Shown here piece after piece: positions 10,552-20,947 of a stretch of DNA of 64,000 nt. Source of the stretch: Paeniglutamicibacter cryotolerans (GTDB taxonomy: Bacteria > Actinomycetota > Actinomycetes > Actinomycetales > Micrococcaceae); NCBI RefSeq assembly GCF_014190875.1, contig NZ_JACHVS010000001.1, positions 2,728,001-2,792,000 on the forward strand. The letters run 5' to 3'. The position numbers were made by a program, and so were the translations under genes. Under the pieces are notes generated by a model. The model had not been told where the DNA came from, did no database searches, and was given only the letters and a program-made list of their open reading frames with translations. The first letter of the stretch is position 1, and every line of letters begins with the position of its first letter.

Positions 10552-11358
10552 TTGACCGCGTTTGCGCTTCCGACGGCCACTGACCAATACGTCCCGCCGA
10601 CAATTTCCGACACCCACCTCCCCGAGGTGTTCCCTTGGATGGCCGAATACGGAACAGGCTTCGGCAAGCAGATGATCATGATCATCCTGTCGATCATCCT
10701 GATCACCGTCTTCTTCAAGATTGCCATCCGCAACCCGAAGCTGGTTCCCGGCAAGGTTCAGTACTTCGCTGAATTCTGCTACGGCTTCGTGCGAAACTCC
10801 ATCGGCCGCGACATCGTGGGCGAAAAGAACTTCGCACCGTGGGTGCCCCTGCTGTTCGCGACCTTCTTCTTCGTCCTGCTGAACAACATCTTCGGTGCCA
10901 TCCCGTTCCTGCAGCTGCCGTCGTTCTCACACGCGGGCAGCGCCTATGCGATCGCCATCATCATCTATGTGACGTGGATCGCCGTGGGTATCAAGAACCA
11001 CGGGCTGCGCTACTTCAAGCTGGCCGTCGTCCCTAGCGGCGTCCCGGGCTGGATCATGCCGCTGATGGTGCCGCTGGAAGTCATCTCCAACTTCATCGTC
11101 CGCCCGCTGACGCACTCGTTGCGTTTGATGGCGACGATGCTTGCCGGCCACATGATCGTGATGCTTGCAGCATCCGGCGCGAGGTACCTGATCGTTGTGC
11201 AGGATTCATTCCTGCTCAACGCCACCGGCGTGCTGGTGATCGTCGGCTCGGTTGCCATGTACTTCTTGGAACTTCTCATCATGGTCCTGCAGGCCTTCGT
11301 CTTCACCCTGCTGACCGCCATCTACATCCAGGGTGCCCTGGATGCCGACGCGCACTAA
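10552..11358 (+). CDS. atpB: ATP synthase Fo subunit a
   Basis: Subunit a (268 residues) forms the proton half-channels of Fo against the c-ring. Six hydrophobic helices are visible, and the essential arginine lies in HSLRLMATMLAGHM at about residue 191, in helix 4. The last helices (LELLIMVLQAFVFTLLTAIYI) match the family. The start is TTG at 10552 preceded by GAGAGGA; the rare initiation codon may lower translation of this membrane subunit, of which only one copy per complex is needed. It is the first structural gene of atpBEFHAGDC. Confidence 0.95.
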   Translation: MTAFALPTATDQYVPPTISDTHLPEVFPWMAEYGTGFGKQMIMIILSIILITVFFKIAIRNPKLVPGKVQYFAEFCYGFVRNSIGRDIVGEKNFAPWVPLLFATFFFVLLNNIFGAIPFLQLPSFSHAGSAYAIAIIIYVTWIAVGIKNHGLRYFKLAVVPSGVPGWIMPLMVPLEVISNFIVRPLTHSLRLMATMLAGHMIVMLAASGARYLIVVQDSFLLNATGVLVIVGSVAMYFLELLIMVLQAFVFTLLTAIYIQGALDADAH

Positions 11359-11386
11359 CATCAGCACGCGTCACACCCCCTAAGTT

Positions 11387-11402
11387 TTCCCGTCATCGGG
11401 AA
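11387..11402 (+). other. Small hairpin between atpB and atpE
   Basis: TTCCCG (11387-11392) pairs perfectly with CGGGAA (11397-11402) around the loop TCAT. It lies in the 92-base gap before atpE. There is no T run, so a role in mRNA stability or processing is more likely than termination. Confidence 0.45.
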
Positions 11403-11450
11403 TGACCTCACAACCTGCCGGTAAAGTGCCGGTATCTTGAAAGGAACGAA

Positions 11451-11666
11451 ATGGTACTCCACGGTTCGCTCAACATGATCGGCTACGGCCTGGCTGCAAT
11501 CGGCTCGGCCATCGGCGTAGGCATGATCTTCGCTGCTTACATCAACGGCGTTGCCCGCCAGCCGGAAGCTGCCCGCATCCTGCAGCCCATCGCCCTGCTT
11601 GGCTTCGCTCTTGCCGAAGCCCTGGCCATCCTGGGCCTGGTCTTCGCCTTCGTCATCGGGGCCTAG
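11451..11666 (+). CDS. atpE: ATP synthase Fo subunit c
   Basis: This 71-residue hairpin protein forms the rotating proteolipid ring. Two helices (about residues 9-34 and 44-69) are joined by the polar loop ARQP (35-38) that contacts the central stalk. The proton-binding glutamate is E56 in [11 protein letters not shown]; the absence of extra ligand residues such as Q in helix 1 and S/T after the Glu suggests proton rather than sodium specificity. AAAGGAACGAA provides a good ribosome site before ATG 11451, as expected for the most abundant subunit of the operon. Confidence 0.96.
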   Translation: MVLHGSLNMIGYGLAAIGSAIGVGMIFAAYINGVARQPEAARILQPIALLGFALAEALAILGLVFAFVIGA

Positions 11667-11729
11667 TGCAGTCGCGGTCCTTTCGGGGGCCGTACCTGTC
11701 GGACACATTCAGATAAGGATGAGTGAGAA

Positions 11730-12284
11730 ATGATCAGCTCAGATATGATCCTCGCTGCCGGAGAGGCGGCCAACCCGCTGCTGCCGAACTGGTGGGAAGT
11801 GCTCGTCACCGCAGTTGGATTCATCGTTTTGGTCTACGTGGTGACTAAGTTCATCGCACCGGCCTTCGAGAAGTCCTACCAGGACCGCGTGGCCGCCATT
11901 GAAGGCGGCCTGGAAAAGGCCGAGGCCGCGCAGAACGAAGCCAACGAACTTCTGGCCCAGTACAAGGCCCAGCTGCTCGAGGCACGCACCGAAGCCAACG
12001 GCATCCGCGAGGAAGCACGCAACGAAGGCGCAGCCATCCTTGCGGACCTCAAGGAGAAGGCAGCATCGGAATCCGCACGGATCACCGAGCAGGCCCACAC
12101 GCAGATCGAAGCAGAGCGCGTTGCCGCTGTTGCCTCGCTGCGCAATGAAGTCGGCACGCTGGCTACCTCCCTGGCAAGCAAGATCGTTGGGGAAGCACTC
12201 AATGACGACGAGCGTTCAGCTCGGGTTGTCGACCGCTTCCTTGCCGACCTGGAAACTCAGCAGAACGCAGGTGCATCGAACTAA
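11730..12284 (+). CDS. atpF: ATP synthase Fo subunit b
   Basis: Subunit b (184 residues) is the peripheral stator stalk. A single N-terminal membrane helix (about 22-42, WEVLVTAVGFIVLVYVVTKF) is followed by a long charged Ala/Glu-rich helix with alternating E/A/K/Q residues that dimerises. It contacts delta and F1. The stop TAA overlaps the ATG of atpH by one base (TAATG), indicating translational coupling. The start ATG at 11730 follows a GGATGAGTGAG purine stretch. Confidence 0.95.
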   Translation: MISSDMILAAGEAANPLLPNWWEVLVTAVGFIVLVYVVTKFIAPAFEKSYQDRVAAIEGGLEKAEAAQNEANELLAQYKAQLLEARTEANGIREEARNEGAAILADLKEKAASESARITEQAHTQIEAERVAAVASLRNEVGTLATSLASKIVGEALNDDERSARVVDRFLADLETQQNAGASN

Positions 12285-13096
12285 TGGCAGGTGTATCGAG
12301 CGAGTCACTGGCCGCGGCACTGAAGTCGCTGGAACCCAAGCTTGCAACCGCGTCCCTCGCATTGGCCGAGGACCTCTTCGGCGTCCTGGATATCCTGGAC
12401 AGCAATGCCGGCTTGCGCCGCGCCCTGACTGATCCGGCCCGCGAGAACAATGAAAAGGCCGGACTTGTTTCCCGCCTGCTGGACGGAAAGGTCTCGGCGG
12501 ATGCCAAGGACCTGTTCGCCGGTCTTGTCTCGTCACGCTGGAGCTCGGCACGTGACATTGGAGATGCGCTGGAAACCCTGGCGGCAACCACGGCTATCGC
12601 CGTTGCCGAACAGGGCAGCGGCACTGCCGGATTGGATGGCCTCGAAGGAGAGCTGTTCCAGTTCATCCGTGTTGTTGGGTCCAGTCATGATCTGCAGCGT
12701 GCGCTCGATGACGCGCAGGCAACGGTAGAGGCAAAGAGCGCCCTGGCGCTCAAGCTTGTTCCGGGTGCCAGCGCTGCTGCGCAGCTGCTGATCCGCCAGG
12801 CCGTGGTTGCCCCTCGTGGGCTCAAGCCGGCGGCACTGGTGCAGCGTTTCGTGGAATTGGTTGCCCGACGGCAGCAACGGTGGATTGCCGAAGTCAGCGT
12901 CACCCGTGACCTGACCGAAGAGCAGCTCAGCCGTCTGCAGGCAGGCCTGAACAACCTCTATGGTCGCGAATTGAAGCTCAATGTCAACGTCGACCCGACA
13001 TTAGTTGGCGGAATCCGCGTAGTGGTTGGTGACGAGGTTGTTGACGCAACCGCGGCCACCCGCCTTGCGGAACTCCGCCGCCGGTTGGCAGGCTAG
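12284..13096 (+). CDS. atpH: ATP synthase F1 subunit delta
   Basis: Subunit delta links the b stalk to the top of the F1 alpha3beta3 head. At 270 residues it is longer than the roughly 180 of E. coli, with an extended N-terminal and middle region; this is common in actinobacteria. The C-terminal conserved region contains ARRQQRWIAEVSVTRDLTEEQ and VDPTLVGGIRVVVGDEVVD (about residues 190-250), diagnostic of OSCP/delta. It is translationally coupled to atpF by the one-base TAATG overlap. A bulged hairpin overlaps its stop codon. Confidence 0.94.
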   Translation: MAGVSSESLAAALKSLEPKLATASLALAEDLFGVLDILDSNAGLRRALTDPARENNEKAGLVSRLLDGKVSADAKDLFAGLVSSRWSSARDIGDALETLAATTAIAVAEQGSGTAGLDGLEGELFQFIRVVGSSHDLQRALDDAQATVEAKSALALKLVPGASAAAQLLIRQAVVAPRGLKPAALVQRFVELVARRQQRWIAEVSVTRDLTEEQLSRLQAGLNNLYGRELKLNVNVDPTLVGGIRVVVGDEVVDATAATRLAELRRRLAG

Positions 13097-13122
13097 GTAG
13101 ACCCTTTACGGGTCTGCCTGCC
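13087..13122 (+). other. Bulged hairpin at the atpH-atpA junction
   Basis: GGCAGGC (13087-13093) pairs with GCCTGCC (13116-13122), and AGACCC (13099-13104) with GGGTCT (13110-13115), leaving a TAGGT bulge and the loop TTTAC. The stem includes the atpH stop codon. No T run follows, and atpA must be transcribed beyond it, so it is probably an mRNA-stability or processing element dividing the Fo part from the F1 part of the message. Confidence 0.55.
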
Positions 13123-13213
13123 AGCCAGTCCACCACAGACTGAATCAAACATCGGTTACCGATCCTTGGAACACCAAGAAGGTAATCACAACTTAGGAGA
13201 GCAGGGACTGCAG

Positions 13214-14851
13214 ATGGCCGAATTGACCATCAACGCCGACGACGTCCGCAATGCCTTGAATGAGTTCGCGGCGTCCTATGAACCGGGCAATGCTGAGCGC
13301 GTCGAGGTTGGCCGCGTGACCACGGCAAGTGACGGCATCGCCAAGGTGGAGGGCCTTCCCTCCGTCATGGCAAACGAGCTTCTTCGTTTCGAAGACGGCA
13401 CCCTGGGCCTTGCCCAGAACCTTGATACCCGCGAAATCGGCGTTGTCGTCCTGGGCGACTTCACCGGCATCGCCGAAGGCCAGGAAGTCCAGCGCACCGG
13501 AGAGATCCTCTCCGTTCCCGTTGGAGACAAGTTCCTCGGCCGCGTCGTCGATCCGCTCGGTGAGCCGATCGATGACCTGGGACCGATCGAGTCCGAAGGC
13601 CGTCGTGCCCTCGAGCTTCAGGCCCCGGGTGTCACCGAGCGCAAGTCGGTTCACGAACCGCTGCAGACCGGTATGAAGGCTATTGACGCCATGATCCCGA
13701 TCGGCCGTGGCCAGCGTCAGCTGATCATTGGTGACCGCCAGACCGGCAAGACGGCCCTGGCCGTCGACGCCATCATCAACCAGAAGGCCAACTGGGCTTC
13801 GGGCGACACGACCAAGCAGGTTCGTTGTGTCTACGTGGCCATCGGCCAGAAGGCATCGACGATCGCCGCTGTTCGTCAGACCCTTGAAGACCACGGCGCG
13901 CTGGAATACACCACCATCGTGGCGTCCCCGGCATCCGACCCGGCTGGCTTCAAGTACCTGGCACCGTATGCCGGCTCGGCCATTGGCCAGCACTGGATGT
14001 ACGGCGGCAAGCACGTTCTGATCGTGTTTGACGACCTGTCCAAGCAGGCTGAAGCGTACCGCGCCGTATCGCTGCTGCTGCGTCGTCCACCGGGACGCGA
14101 AGCCTACCCGGGTGACGTGTTCTACTTGCACTCCCGTCTGCTCGAGCGTTGTGCCAAGCTCTCCGACGCACTGGGTGCGGGTTCGATGACCGGTCTTCCG
14201 ATCATCGAAACCAAGGCAAACGACGTCTCGGCCTTCATCCCGACCAACGTCATCTCCATCACCGATGGGCAGATCTTCCTGCAGTCGGACCTCTTCAACG
14301 CCAACCAGCGTCCCGCCGTGGACGTCGGCGTGTCGGTGTCCCGCGTTGGCGGTGCCGCACAGGTGAAGTCGATGAAGAAGGTCTCCGGTACGTTGAAGCT
14401 GGAACTGGCCCAGTACCGCGACATGCAGGCATTTGCCATGTTTGCCTCGGACCTGGACGCCGCTTCCAAGCAGCAGCTGACCCGTGGCGCACGCCTGATG
14501 GAACTCCTCAAGCAGGGACAGTACGCACCGTTCCCGGTTGAAGAGCAGGTTGTCTCCATCTGGATGGGCACCAACGGCTTCCTGGACGATGTTCCGGTTG
14601 AAGACGTTCGCCGCTTCGAAACCGAGTTCCTGGACCACCTGCGTCACCGCACTCAGGTCCTGACCACGTTGGCACAGACCAACAAGCTCGAGGACGATAC
14701 GGTCGCAGCCCTGAAGTCGAACATCATCGACTTCAAGGCCGGATTCTTCAACGAGGGCGACGACCTGCTGGTCGCCGCCGGACACGAAGAATTCGATGCC
14801 CTGGCCGAATCGGCCGTAGACCAGGAAAAGATCGTCAAGCAAAAGCGCTGA
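13214..14851 (+). CDS. atpA: ATP synthase F1 subunit alpha
   Basis: Subunit alpha (545 residues) carries the non-catalytic nucleotide sites of F1. The P-loop GDRQTGKTA is at about residues 173-181, and the alpha/beta family signature [14 protein letters not shown] at about 375-388 has the alpha-specific arginine-finger region. ATG 13214 is used rather than an upstream in-frame ATG at 13166, because [11 protein letters not shown] matches typical alpha starts and AGGAGAGCAGGGA lies just before it. The C-terminal domain ends QEKIVKQKR. Confidence 0.97.
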   Translation: MAELTINADDVRNALNEFAASYEPGNAERVEVGRVTTASDGIAKVEGLPSVMANELLRFEDGTLGLAQNLDTREIGVVVLGDFTGIAEGQEVQRTGEILSVPVGDKFLGRVVDPLGEPIDDLGPIESEGRRALELQAPGVTERKSVHEPLQTGMKAIDAMIPIGRGQRQLIIGDRQTGKTALAVDAIINQKANWASGDTTKQVRCVYVAIGQKASTIAAVRQTLEDHGALEYTTIVASPASDPAGFKYLAPYAGSAIGQHWMYGGKHVLIVFDDLSKQAEAYRAVSLLLRRPPGREAYPGDVFYLHSRLLERCAKLSDALGAGSMTGLPIIETKANDVSAFIPTNVISITDGQIFLQSDLFNANQRPAVDVGVSVSRVGGAAQVKSMKKVSGTLKLELAQYRDMQAFAMFASDLDAASKQQLTRGARLMELLKQGQYAPFPVEEQVVSIWMGTNGFLDDVPVEDVRRFETEFLDHLRHRTQVLTTLAQTNKLEDDTVAALKSNIIDFKAGFFNEGDDLLVAAGHEEFDALAESAVDQEKIVKQKR

Positions 14852-14866
14852 CATCTTCCATGACCG

Positions 14867-14894
14867 GGTTGCCGGCCGTACGCGGCCGGCAACC
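14867..14894 (+). other. Perfect hairpin between atpA and atpG
   Basis: GGTTGCCGGCCG (14867-14878) and CGGCCGGCAACC (14883-14894) form an exact 12-bp stem with a TACG tetraloop of the stable UNCG-like class. No T run follows and atpG starts 26 bases later, so full termination is unlikely; partial attenuation or protection of the atpA message 3' end would fit the different stoichiometry of alpha (3) and gamma (1). Confidence 0.6.
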
Positions 14895-14920
14895 TAGTCA
14901 GGGATAAGGAAAGGACAAAC

Positions 14921-17324
<2,404 letters not shown>

Positions 17325-17326
17325 CC

Positions 17327-17611
17327 ATGGCTGAACTCGAAGTCGAAATCGTCGCGGCCGACCACTTCGTGTGGTCGGGAGCGGCGACCTTGGTCAAGGC
17401 ACGCACGTCCAACGGCGAGATCGGCGTACTGCCGGGCCACAGCCCGCTTCTGGCCGTATTGGCCGCCGGCGAGCTGGAGATCGTGCCCGTGAGCGGCGCG
17501 CGCTTCACGGCCGAGGTCGACGGGGGATTCTTCTCCGTGGACCAGGACCGCGTGGTCATCGTCGCAGACAATGCGCAGCTGGCCGGTTCGGCCTCGGCAG
17601 GAACCCGATAG
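17327..17611 (+). CDS. atpC: ATP synthase F1 subunit epsilon
   Basis: Epsilon (94 residues) is the inhibitory foot of the rotor. Only the N-terminal beta-sandwich domain is present: it contains GEIGVLPGHSPLLAVLAAGEL, cut here to the core motif GEIGVLPGHSPLL at about residues 27-39. The C-terminal helical hairpin that inhibits ATP hydrolysis in E. coli (about 45 more residues) is missing, as in many actinobacteria. ATG 17327 begins two bases after the atpD stop, so translation is coupled. Confidence 0.94.
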   Translation: MAELEVEIVAADHFVWSGAATLVKARTSNGEIGVLPGHSPLLAVLAAGELEIVPVSGARFTAEVDGGFFSVDQDRVVIVADNAQLAGSASAGTR

Positions 17612-17633
17612 TCCTGCCTTGAAAGATGCCGGC

Positions 17634-18050
17634 ATGCCACTTCTCATCTTGGCCGCGGCCCTGCTGCTGGTCCTGATGATGCTGGGTGCCATGGGGGTGC
17701 GCCGTTTTCAACTGCGGCGCACCCTCGGCACCTTCGACGCCTCCATCTCCACCGTCCCCGGGCGCTGGACGATGGGGGTTTGTCGTTATGGCGAGGGAGA
17801 GCTGGCCTTCCTGCGCCTCTTTTCCGTTTCCCCGATTCCGGTCCGGCGTTTTGTCCGTAGTTCGGTTGAACTACAGGGTTGGCGCAAGCCGGAGGAGGCG
17901 GAACACGGCAAGGTGCAGCCCGGCTGCGTCATCGTGAAGATGGAGTACGAGGGGCAGTCGGTGCTCGTGGCAATGGACTACGGAGCCTATAACGGTCTGA
18001 GCGCCTGGGTCGAGGCTGGCCCCGCAGTCGGCATCGGAGTCTGGCGCTGA
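17634..18050 (+). CDS. DUF2550 family membrane-anchored protein
   Basis: This 138-residue protein begins with one transmembrane helix (about residues 2-20, LLILAAALLLVLMMLGAM) and continues with a beta-rich soluble domain containing RTLGTFDASIS and GRWTMGVCRYGEGELAFLR (about 30-65). This is the DUF2550 family that follows atpC across actinobacteria; its function is unknown. ATG 17634 is in frame with the helix start; the gene begins 22 bases after atpC, so it belongs to the atp transcript, which ends at the hairpin 15 bases downstream. Confidence 0.85.
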   Translation: MPLLILAAALLLVLMMLGAMGVRRFQLRRTLGTFDASISTVPGRWTMGVCRYGEGELAFLRLFSVSPIPVRRFVRSSVELQGWRKPEEAEHGKVQPGCVIVKMEYEGQSVLVAMDYGAYNGLSAWVEAGPAVGIGVWR

Positions 18051-18064
18051 GGTTCGAAAGCATA

Positions 18065-18102
18065 AAGGAAGGGCCCGTACCGTGAGGTACGGGCCCTTCC
18101 TT
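18065..18102. terminator. Bidirectional terminator between the atp operon and the cold-shock gene
   Basis: AAGGAAGGGCCCGTACC (18065-18081) pairs perfectly with its 17-base complement at 18086-18102 around the loop GTGA. The plus strand ends in CCTTCCTTTT and the minus strand in a similar CCTTCCTTTATG, so it can serve both converging transcripts. Confidence 0.9.
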
Positions 18103-18148
18103 TTGCCATTTGGGGCCCTAGGGACCATCAAACAACGCTCGGGGTGTC

Positions 18149-18352
18149 TCAGAGACCGACGACGCCGGTGGCCTGGGGCCCTTTGGCGCCTTCGCCGATC
18201 TCAAACTCGACACGCTGGTTTTCTTCCAGGGTGCGGAAGCCATTGGTCTGGATTTCCGAGTAGTGGACGAAAACGTCCCCTTCGGCACCATCCGGAGTGA
18301 TAAAGCCGAAGCCCTTTTCGGCGTTAAACCACTTCACGGTTCCCTGAGCCAT
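18149..18352 (-). CDS. cspA: Cold-shock protein (CspA family)
   Basis: This 67-residue single-domain RNA chaperone binds single-stranded nucleic acid and melts mRNA structure. The RNP1 motif KGFGFIT (about residues 13-19) and RNP2 motif VFVHYS (about 27-32) are present, with the N-terminal [14 protein letters not shown] at 18352-18350 gives the canonical [10 protein letters not shown] start with GAGGAGAAATAC upstream. Transcription comes from the far side of a nearly 200-base leader and ends at the shared 18065-18102 hairpin. Whether expression is cold-induced or constitutive cannot be read from sequence. Confidence 0.96.
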   Translation of the reverse strand: MAQGTVKWFNAEKGFGFITPDGAEGDVFVHYSEIQTNGFRTLEENQRVEFEIGEGAKGPQATGVVGL

Positions 18353-18545
18353 GTATTTCTCCTCATTGCTGTGTAACTGAACGGCCGGCACACCGTGTGC
18401 CGGCCGTGGTGGTGCCGAGCGGGATGCCGCTTTCTTGCGAAAGGCCGAGATCCGCACCTGCAACCAGCTTTGCAGGTACGCTAAACACCAAAACAAAGAC
18501 TGCGTCCAGCATCACATATGGCTGTGACCTAGGTCAACGTATGTG
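18353..18545 (-). promoter_or_regulatory. Cold-shock gene leader with a CRP/GlxR-like palindrome
   Basis: The 193 bases upstream of cspA hold no gene. They include a GCCGGCACACGGTGTGCCGGC inverted repeat (18386-18406) that could fold in the leader mRNA. At 18525-18536 lies the perfect palindrome TGACCTAGGTCA; read as TGTGACCTAGGTCAAC (18523-18538) it fits TGTGA-N6-TCACA, the CRP/GlxR consensus, with two mismatches. On the minus strand it overlaps a -35-like TTGACC. This places a possible regulator site at the probable promoter. Confidence 0.5.
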
Positions 18546-19790
18546 TCAAAGATTTCTTTCAGGGGGTTTCCCCAGCAAGACGCCCCGCCGGTAGGTGCGC
18601 TCGAGGCCGAGGTCCTCATTGAGGACCAGCAGGTCGGCGACGAAGCCCTGGTGCAGGCGGCCTGCCTCATCGGAGAGTCCGAGAACCGAGGCCGGAACGG
18701 CCGTTGCCGAGGCAATCGCATCGTGCAGCGGTACTCCTGCCGCAACGGTTCTCTGCACCACCTGCAGCATCGTTGCCGTGCCGCCGGCCAGGGCGCCGTT
18801 GGAGGTCAGGCGGGCCTCCCCGTTGAGCACTGTGACCTGGGCCGGTCCCAGCTCGTAGGACCCGTCGCGCAGGCCGGCTGCCGCCATCGAATCGGTGACC
18901 AGGGCGATGGAGCGGGCGCCGATGAGGCTGAAGAGGGTGCGGACCATGTCCGGCGCCAGATGGGTGCCGTCGGCGATGAGCTCCACGATGACGTGTCCAG
19001 CGACTGCGAGTTCCAGGCAGGCCCCCACTGGCCCGGGGGAGCGGTGGTGCAGCGGGGGCATGCCGTTGAAGAGGTGGGTGATGGTGGGGTTCTCGGTGAA
19101 GCCGTCGAAGCCGGCCGATGCCAGTTCCTCGCGGGCGAGGTTCAGCGAGTCCGTGACCGTCGCGGCATCGGCGTCGGTATGACCCAGCGACGGCACCACG
19201 CCCTGGGATGCCAACTGCTCCACCAGTGCCTCGGAACCGGCCAGCTCGGGGGCGTAGGTCATCGTACGCAGCTGGCCCTGAGCCGCACCGATGAGCTCAT
19301 CGACGAAGTCCGGGTCCGGGTCCGAGAGGAACGCGGGATCCTGGGCCCCGCAGCGTGCGTGCGAAAGGAAGGGGCCCTCGGAATGGATGCCCGCCAGATC
19401 TCCGGATTCGCAGAAGCCGGCCAAAAGCGCCGCCTGTTCCAGCATTTTGCTGCGGTCCGCTGTGACCAGGGAGGCCAGCAGCGTGGTGGTTCCCGAGGCA
19501 TGGAGGAAGTCGATGGCTGACCGGATCTCTTGGGCCGTTCCGCCGGGGAAGTCCCCGCCGACGGCGCCATGGCAATGCAGGTCGATCAGCCCGGGCACGA
19601 TGGTGTACCCCTCGGGAAGCCGGGTCAGCTCGTAATCGCTGCGCTGATCCCAAAACGCGAATTCGGTGGGGTTTCCGGCGAAGGTAATGCGGTGCCCCTC
19701 GACGGCGATCACCGAGTCCTCCTTGAGTCTTCCGTCGCTGATGACGCGGCCGGCAAGGGCGAATCGGAGTGCTGGGGTGATGGAAGTCAT
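18546..19790 (-). CDS. nagA: N-acetylglucosamine-6-phosphate deacetylase
   Basis: This 414-residue amidohydrolase removes acetate from GlcNAc-6-phosphate, feeding amino sugars and recycled cell-wall sugar into glycolysis. The metal-binding GLIDLHCHGAVGGDF is at about residues 63-77; SEGPFL (about 143) and GHTDADA (about 208) hold further ligands, and the catalytic aspartate lies in ALVTDSMAAAGL near 289. Length is normal for the family. It lies 24 bases downstream of nucS on the same strand. nagB and a transporter are not adjacent, so the partners must be elsewhere. Confidence 0.93.
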   Translation of the reverse strand: MTSITPALRFALAGRVISDGRLKEDSVIAVEGHRITFAGNPTEFAFWDQRSDYELTRLPEGYTIVPGLIDLHCHGAVGGDFPGGTAQEIRSAIDFLHASGTTTLLASLVTADRSKMLEQAALLAGFCESGDLAGIHSEGPFLSHARCGAQDPAFLSDPDPDFVDELIGAAQGQLRTMTYAPELAGSEALVEQLASQGVVPSLGHTDADAATVTDSLNLAREELASAGFDGFTENPTITHLFNGMPPLHHRSPGPVGACLELAVAGHVIVELIADGTHLAPDMVRTLFSLIGARSIALVTDSMAAAGLRDGSYELGPAQVTVLNGEARLTSNGALAGGTATMLQVVQRTVAAGVPLHDAIASATAVPASVLGLSDEAGRLHQGFVADLLVLNEDLGLERTYRRGVLLGKPPERNL

Positions 19791-19814
19791 GGTTCCATCT
19801 TATGGCGTGGCGGG

Positions 19815-20510
19815 CTAGAAGAGTCGGGAATCGCTGTCGTCCACGCCGCGCATGGCATCGTAGTCCAAGACCAGGCACTCGATGCCCCGGTCCGTGGCCA
19901 GTGTGCGCGCCTGCGGTTTGATCTGCTGTGCGGCGAAGACGCCACGGACCGGAGCCAGCAGTGGATCGCGGTTGAGCAGTTCCAAATAGCGGGTGAGCTG
20001 TTCCACGCCGTCGATGTCGCCTCGGCGCTTGAGCTCGATGGCCACGGCCGAGCCCTTGGCGTCGCGGGCCAGGATGTCCACCGGGCCGATGGCCGTCATG
20101 AATTCGCGGCGCACCAGCCGGAAGCCGTCGCCGAGCAGGTGGATCTGTTCGGCGAGCAGTCGCTGCAGGTCCGATTCCACGCCGTCCTTGATCAGTCCAG
20201 GGTCGATGCCCAGATTGTGCTGCGACTCGTGCTCGACCTCGTAGATCTGCACCACTAGGCGGTCGTCTGACTTCGAGTGCTGCACGTGCCATAGGGCGGT
20301 GATGCCGGCCTCGCGCTGTTCCTCGTCGGGCTCGACGACGCGCATGACGGCAGGGGGGCTCATCCAGTTCAGCGGCTTGTAGGATCCGCCGTCGGAGTGG
20401 ATCAAGACCGAGCCGTCGGCCTTGACCATCAGCAGTCGGGTGGCAAGGGGCAGGTGGGCCCGCAGGCGGCCCTCGTAATCAACGGAGCAGCGGGCAATAA
20501 CTAAACGCAC
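19815..20510 (-). CDS. nucS: Mismatch-specific endonuclease NucS (EndoMS)
   Basis: This 231-residue nuclease cuts both strands at G:T, G:G and T:T mismatches and provides non-canonical mismatch repair in actinobacteria that lack MutS/MutL. The N-terminal DNA-binding domain contains [16 protein letters not shown] (about 40-55). The C-terminal RecB-like nuclease domain shows [23 protein letters not shown] with catalytic D, E and K (about 150-175, core VAIELKRRG). GTG 20510 gives the usual [15 protein letters not shown] start, preferred over an ATG 9 bases upstream. The last residues, SDSRLF, match the beta-clamp binding tail seen in this family. Confidence 0.93.
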   Translation of the reverse strand: MRLVIARCSVDYEGRLRAHLPLATRLLMVKADGSVLIHSDGGSYKPLNWMSPPAVMRVVEPDEEQREAGITALWHVQHSKSDDRLVVQIYEVEHESQHNLGIDPGLIKDGVESDLQRLLAEQIHLLGDGFRLVRREFMTAIGPVDILARDAKGSAVAIELKRRGDIDGVEQLTRYLELLNRDPLLAPVRGVFAAQQIKPQARTLATDRGIECLVLDYDAMRGVDDSDSRLF

Positions 20511-20602
20511 AACGTGCACTCTACCGTTTCGGGCAGGGTCGTCCGGACCGGCTGTTGGATCGGCTGTCCTTGGCAGGTCGGGCAGTGGGGCAGAATTAAG
20601 GT

Positions 20603-20947
20603 ATGTCCCGTTCGAATCGCCCGCGCCGTTCCGCCGCGCCAGCCACCCGTGGCGGCCGCGCCAACAAGTGGACCAAGCCCCCGGGGGAGGAGCTCCCGCT
20701 CGAGCGCACGCGCTTCGGTGTTCCCCAGTTACAGGATGCCCCGGATGGCCAGTGGCATGTGCGCAGGATCTCGCCTGTCAACGCCGCTAAGGCCTATAAG
20801 TGCCCGGGGTGCGGGCACCAGATCCCCTCCGGGGTGGAACACATTGTGGCCTGGCGCTCGGACCACTGGTCGGGCGAAGTGGCCTCGGCCAATGCACGTC
20901 GACATTGGCACTCGAACTGCTGGAAGTCACGCAGCTACCGCTACTGA
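20603..20947 (+). CDS. Conserved actinobacterial zinc-ribbon-like protein
   Basis: This 114-residue protein has a basic N-terminus (about residues 1-28, Arg/Pro/Ala-rich) and a compact C-terminal region with [18 protein letters not shown] and [12 protein letters not shown]. The two CxxC cysteines, histidines and the last Cys could bind zinc in an HNH-like or ribbon fold. Databases often label such proteins 'ATP/GTP-binding' without evidence; no P-loop is present here. It is divergent from nucS with 92 bases between, a common actinobacterial pairing. Function unknown; the conserved cysteines and basic tail suggest nucleic acid binding. Confidence 0.8.
   Translation: MSRSNRPRRSAAPATRGGRANKWTKPPGEELPLERTRFGVPQLQDAPDGQWHVRRISPVNAAKAYKCPGCGHQIPSGVEHIVAWRSDHWSGEVASANARRHWHSNCWKSRSYRY

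Noticed and set aside
13193..14854. Long open frame on the minus strand opposite atpA
   Set aside because: It mirrors atpA codon by codon; its product has the His/Gly/Arg-rich composition of a GC-rich antisense shadow and no family features.
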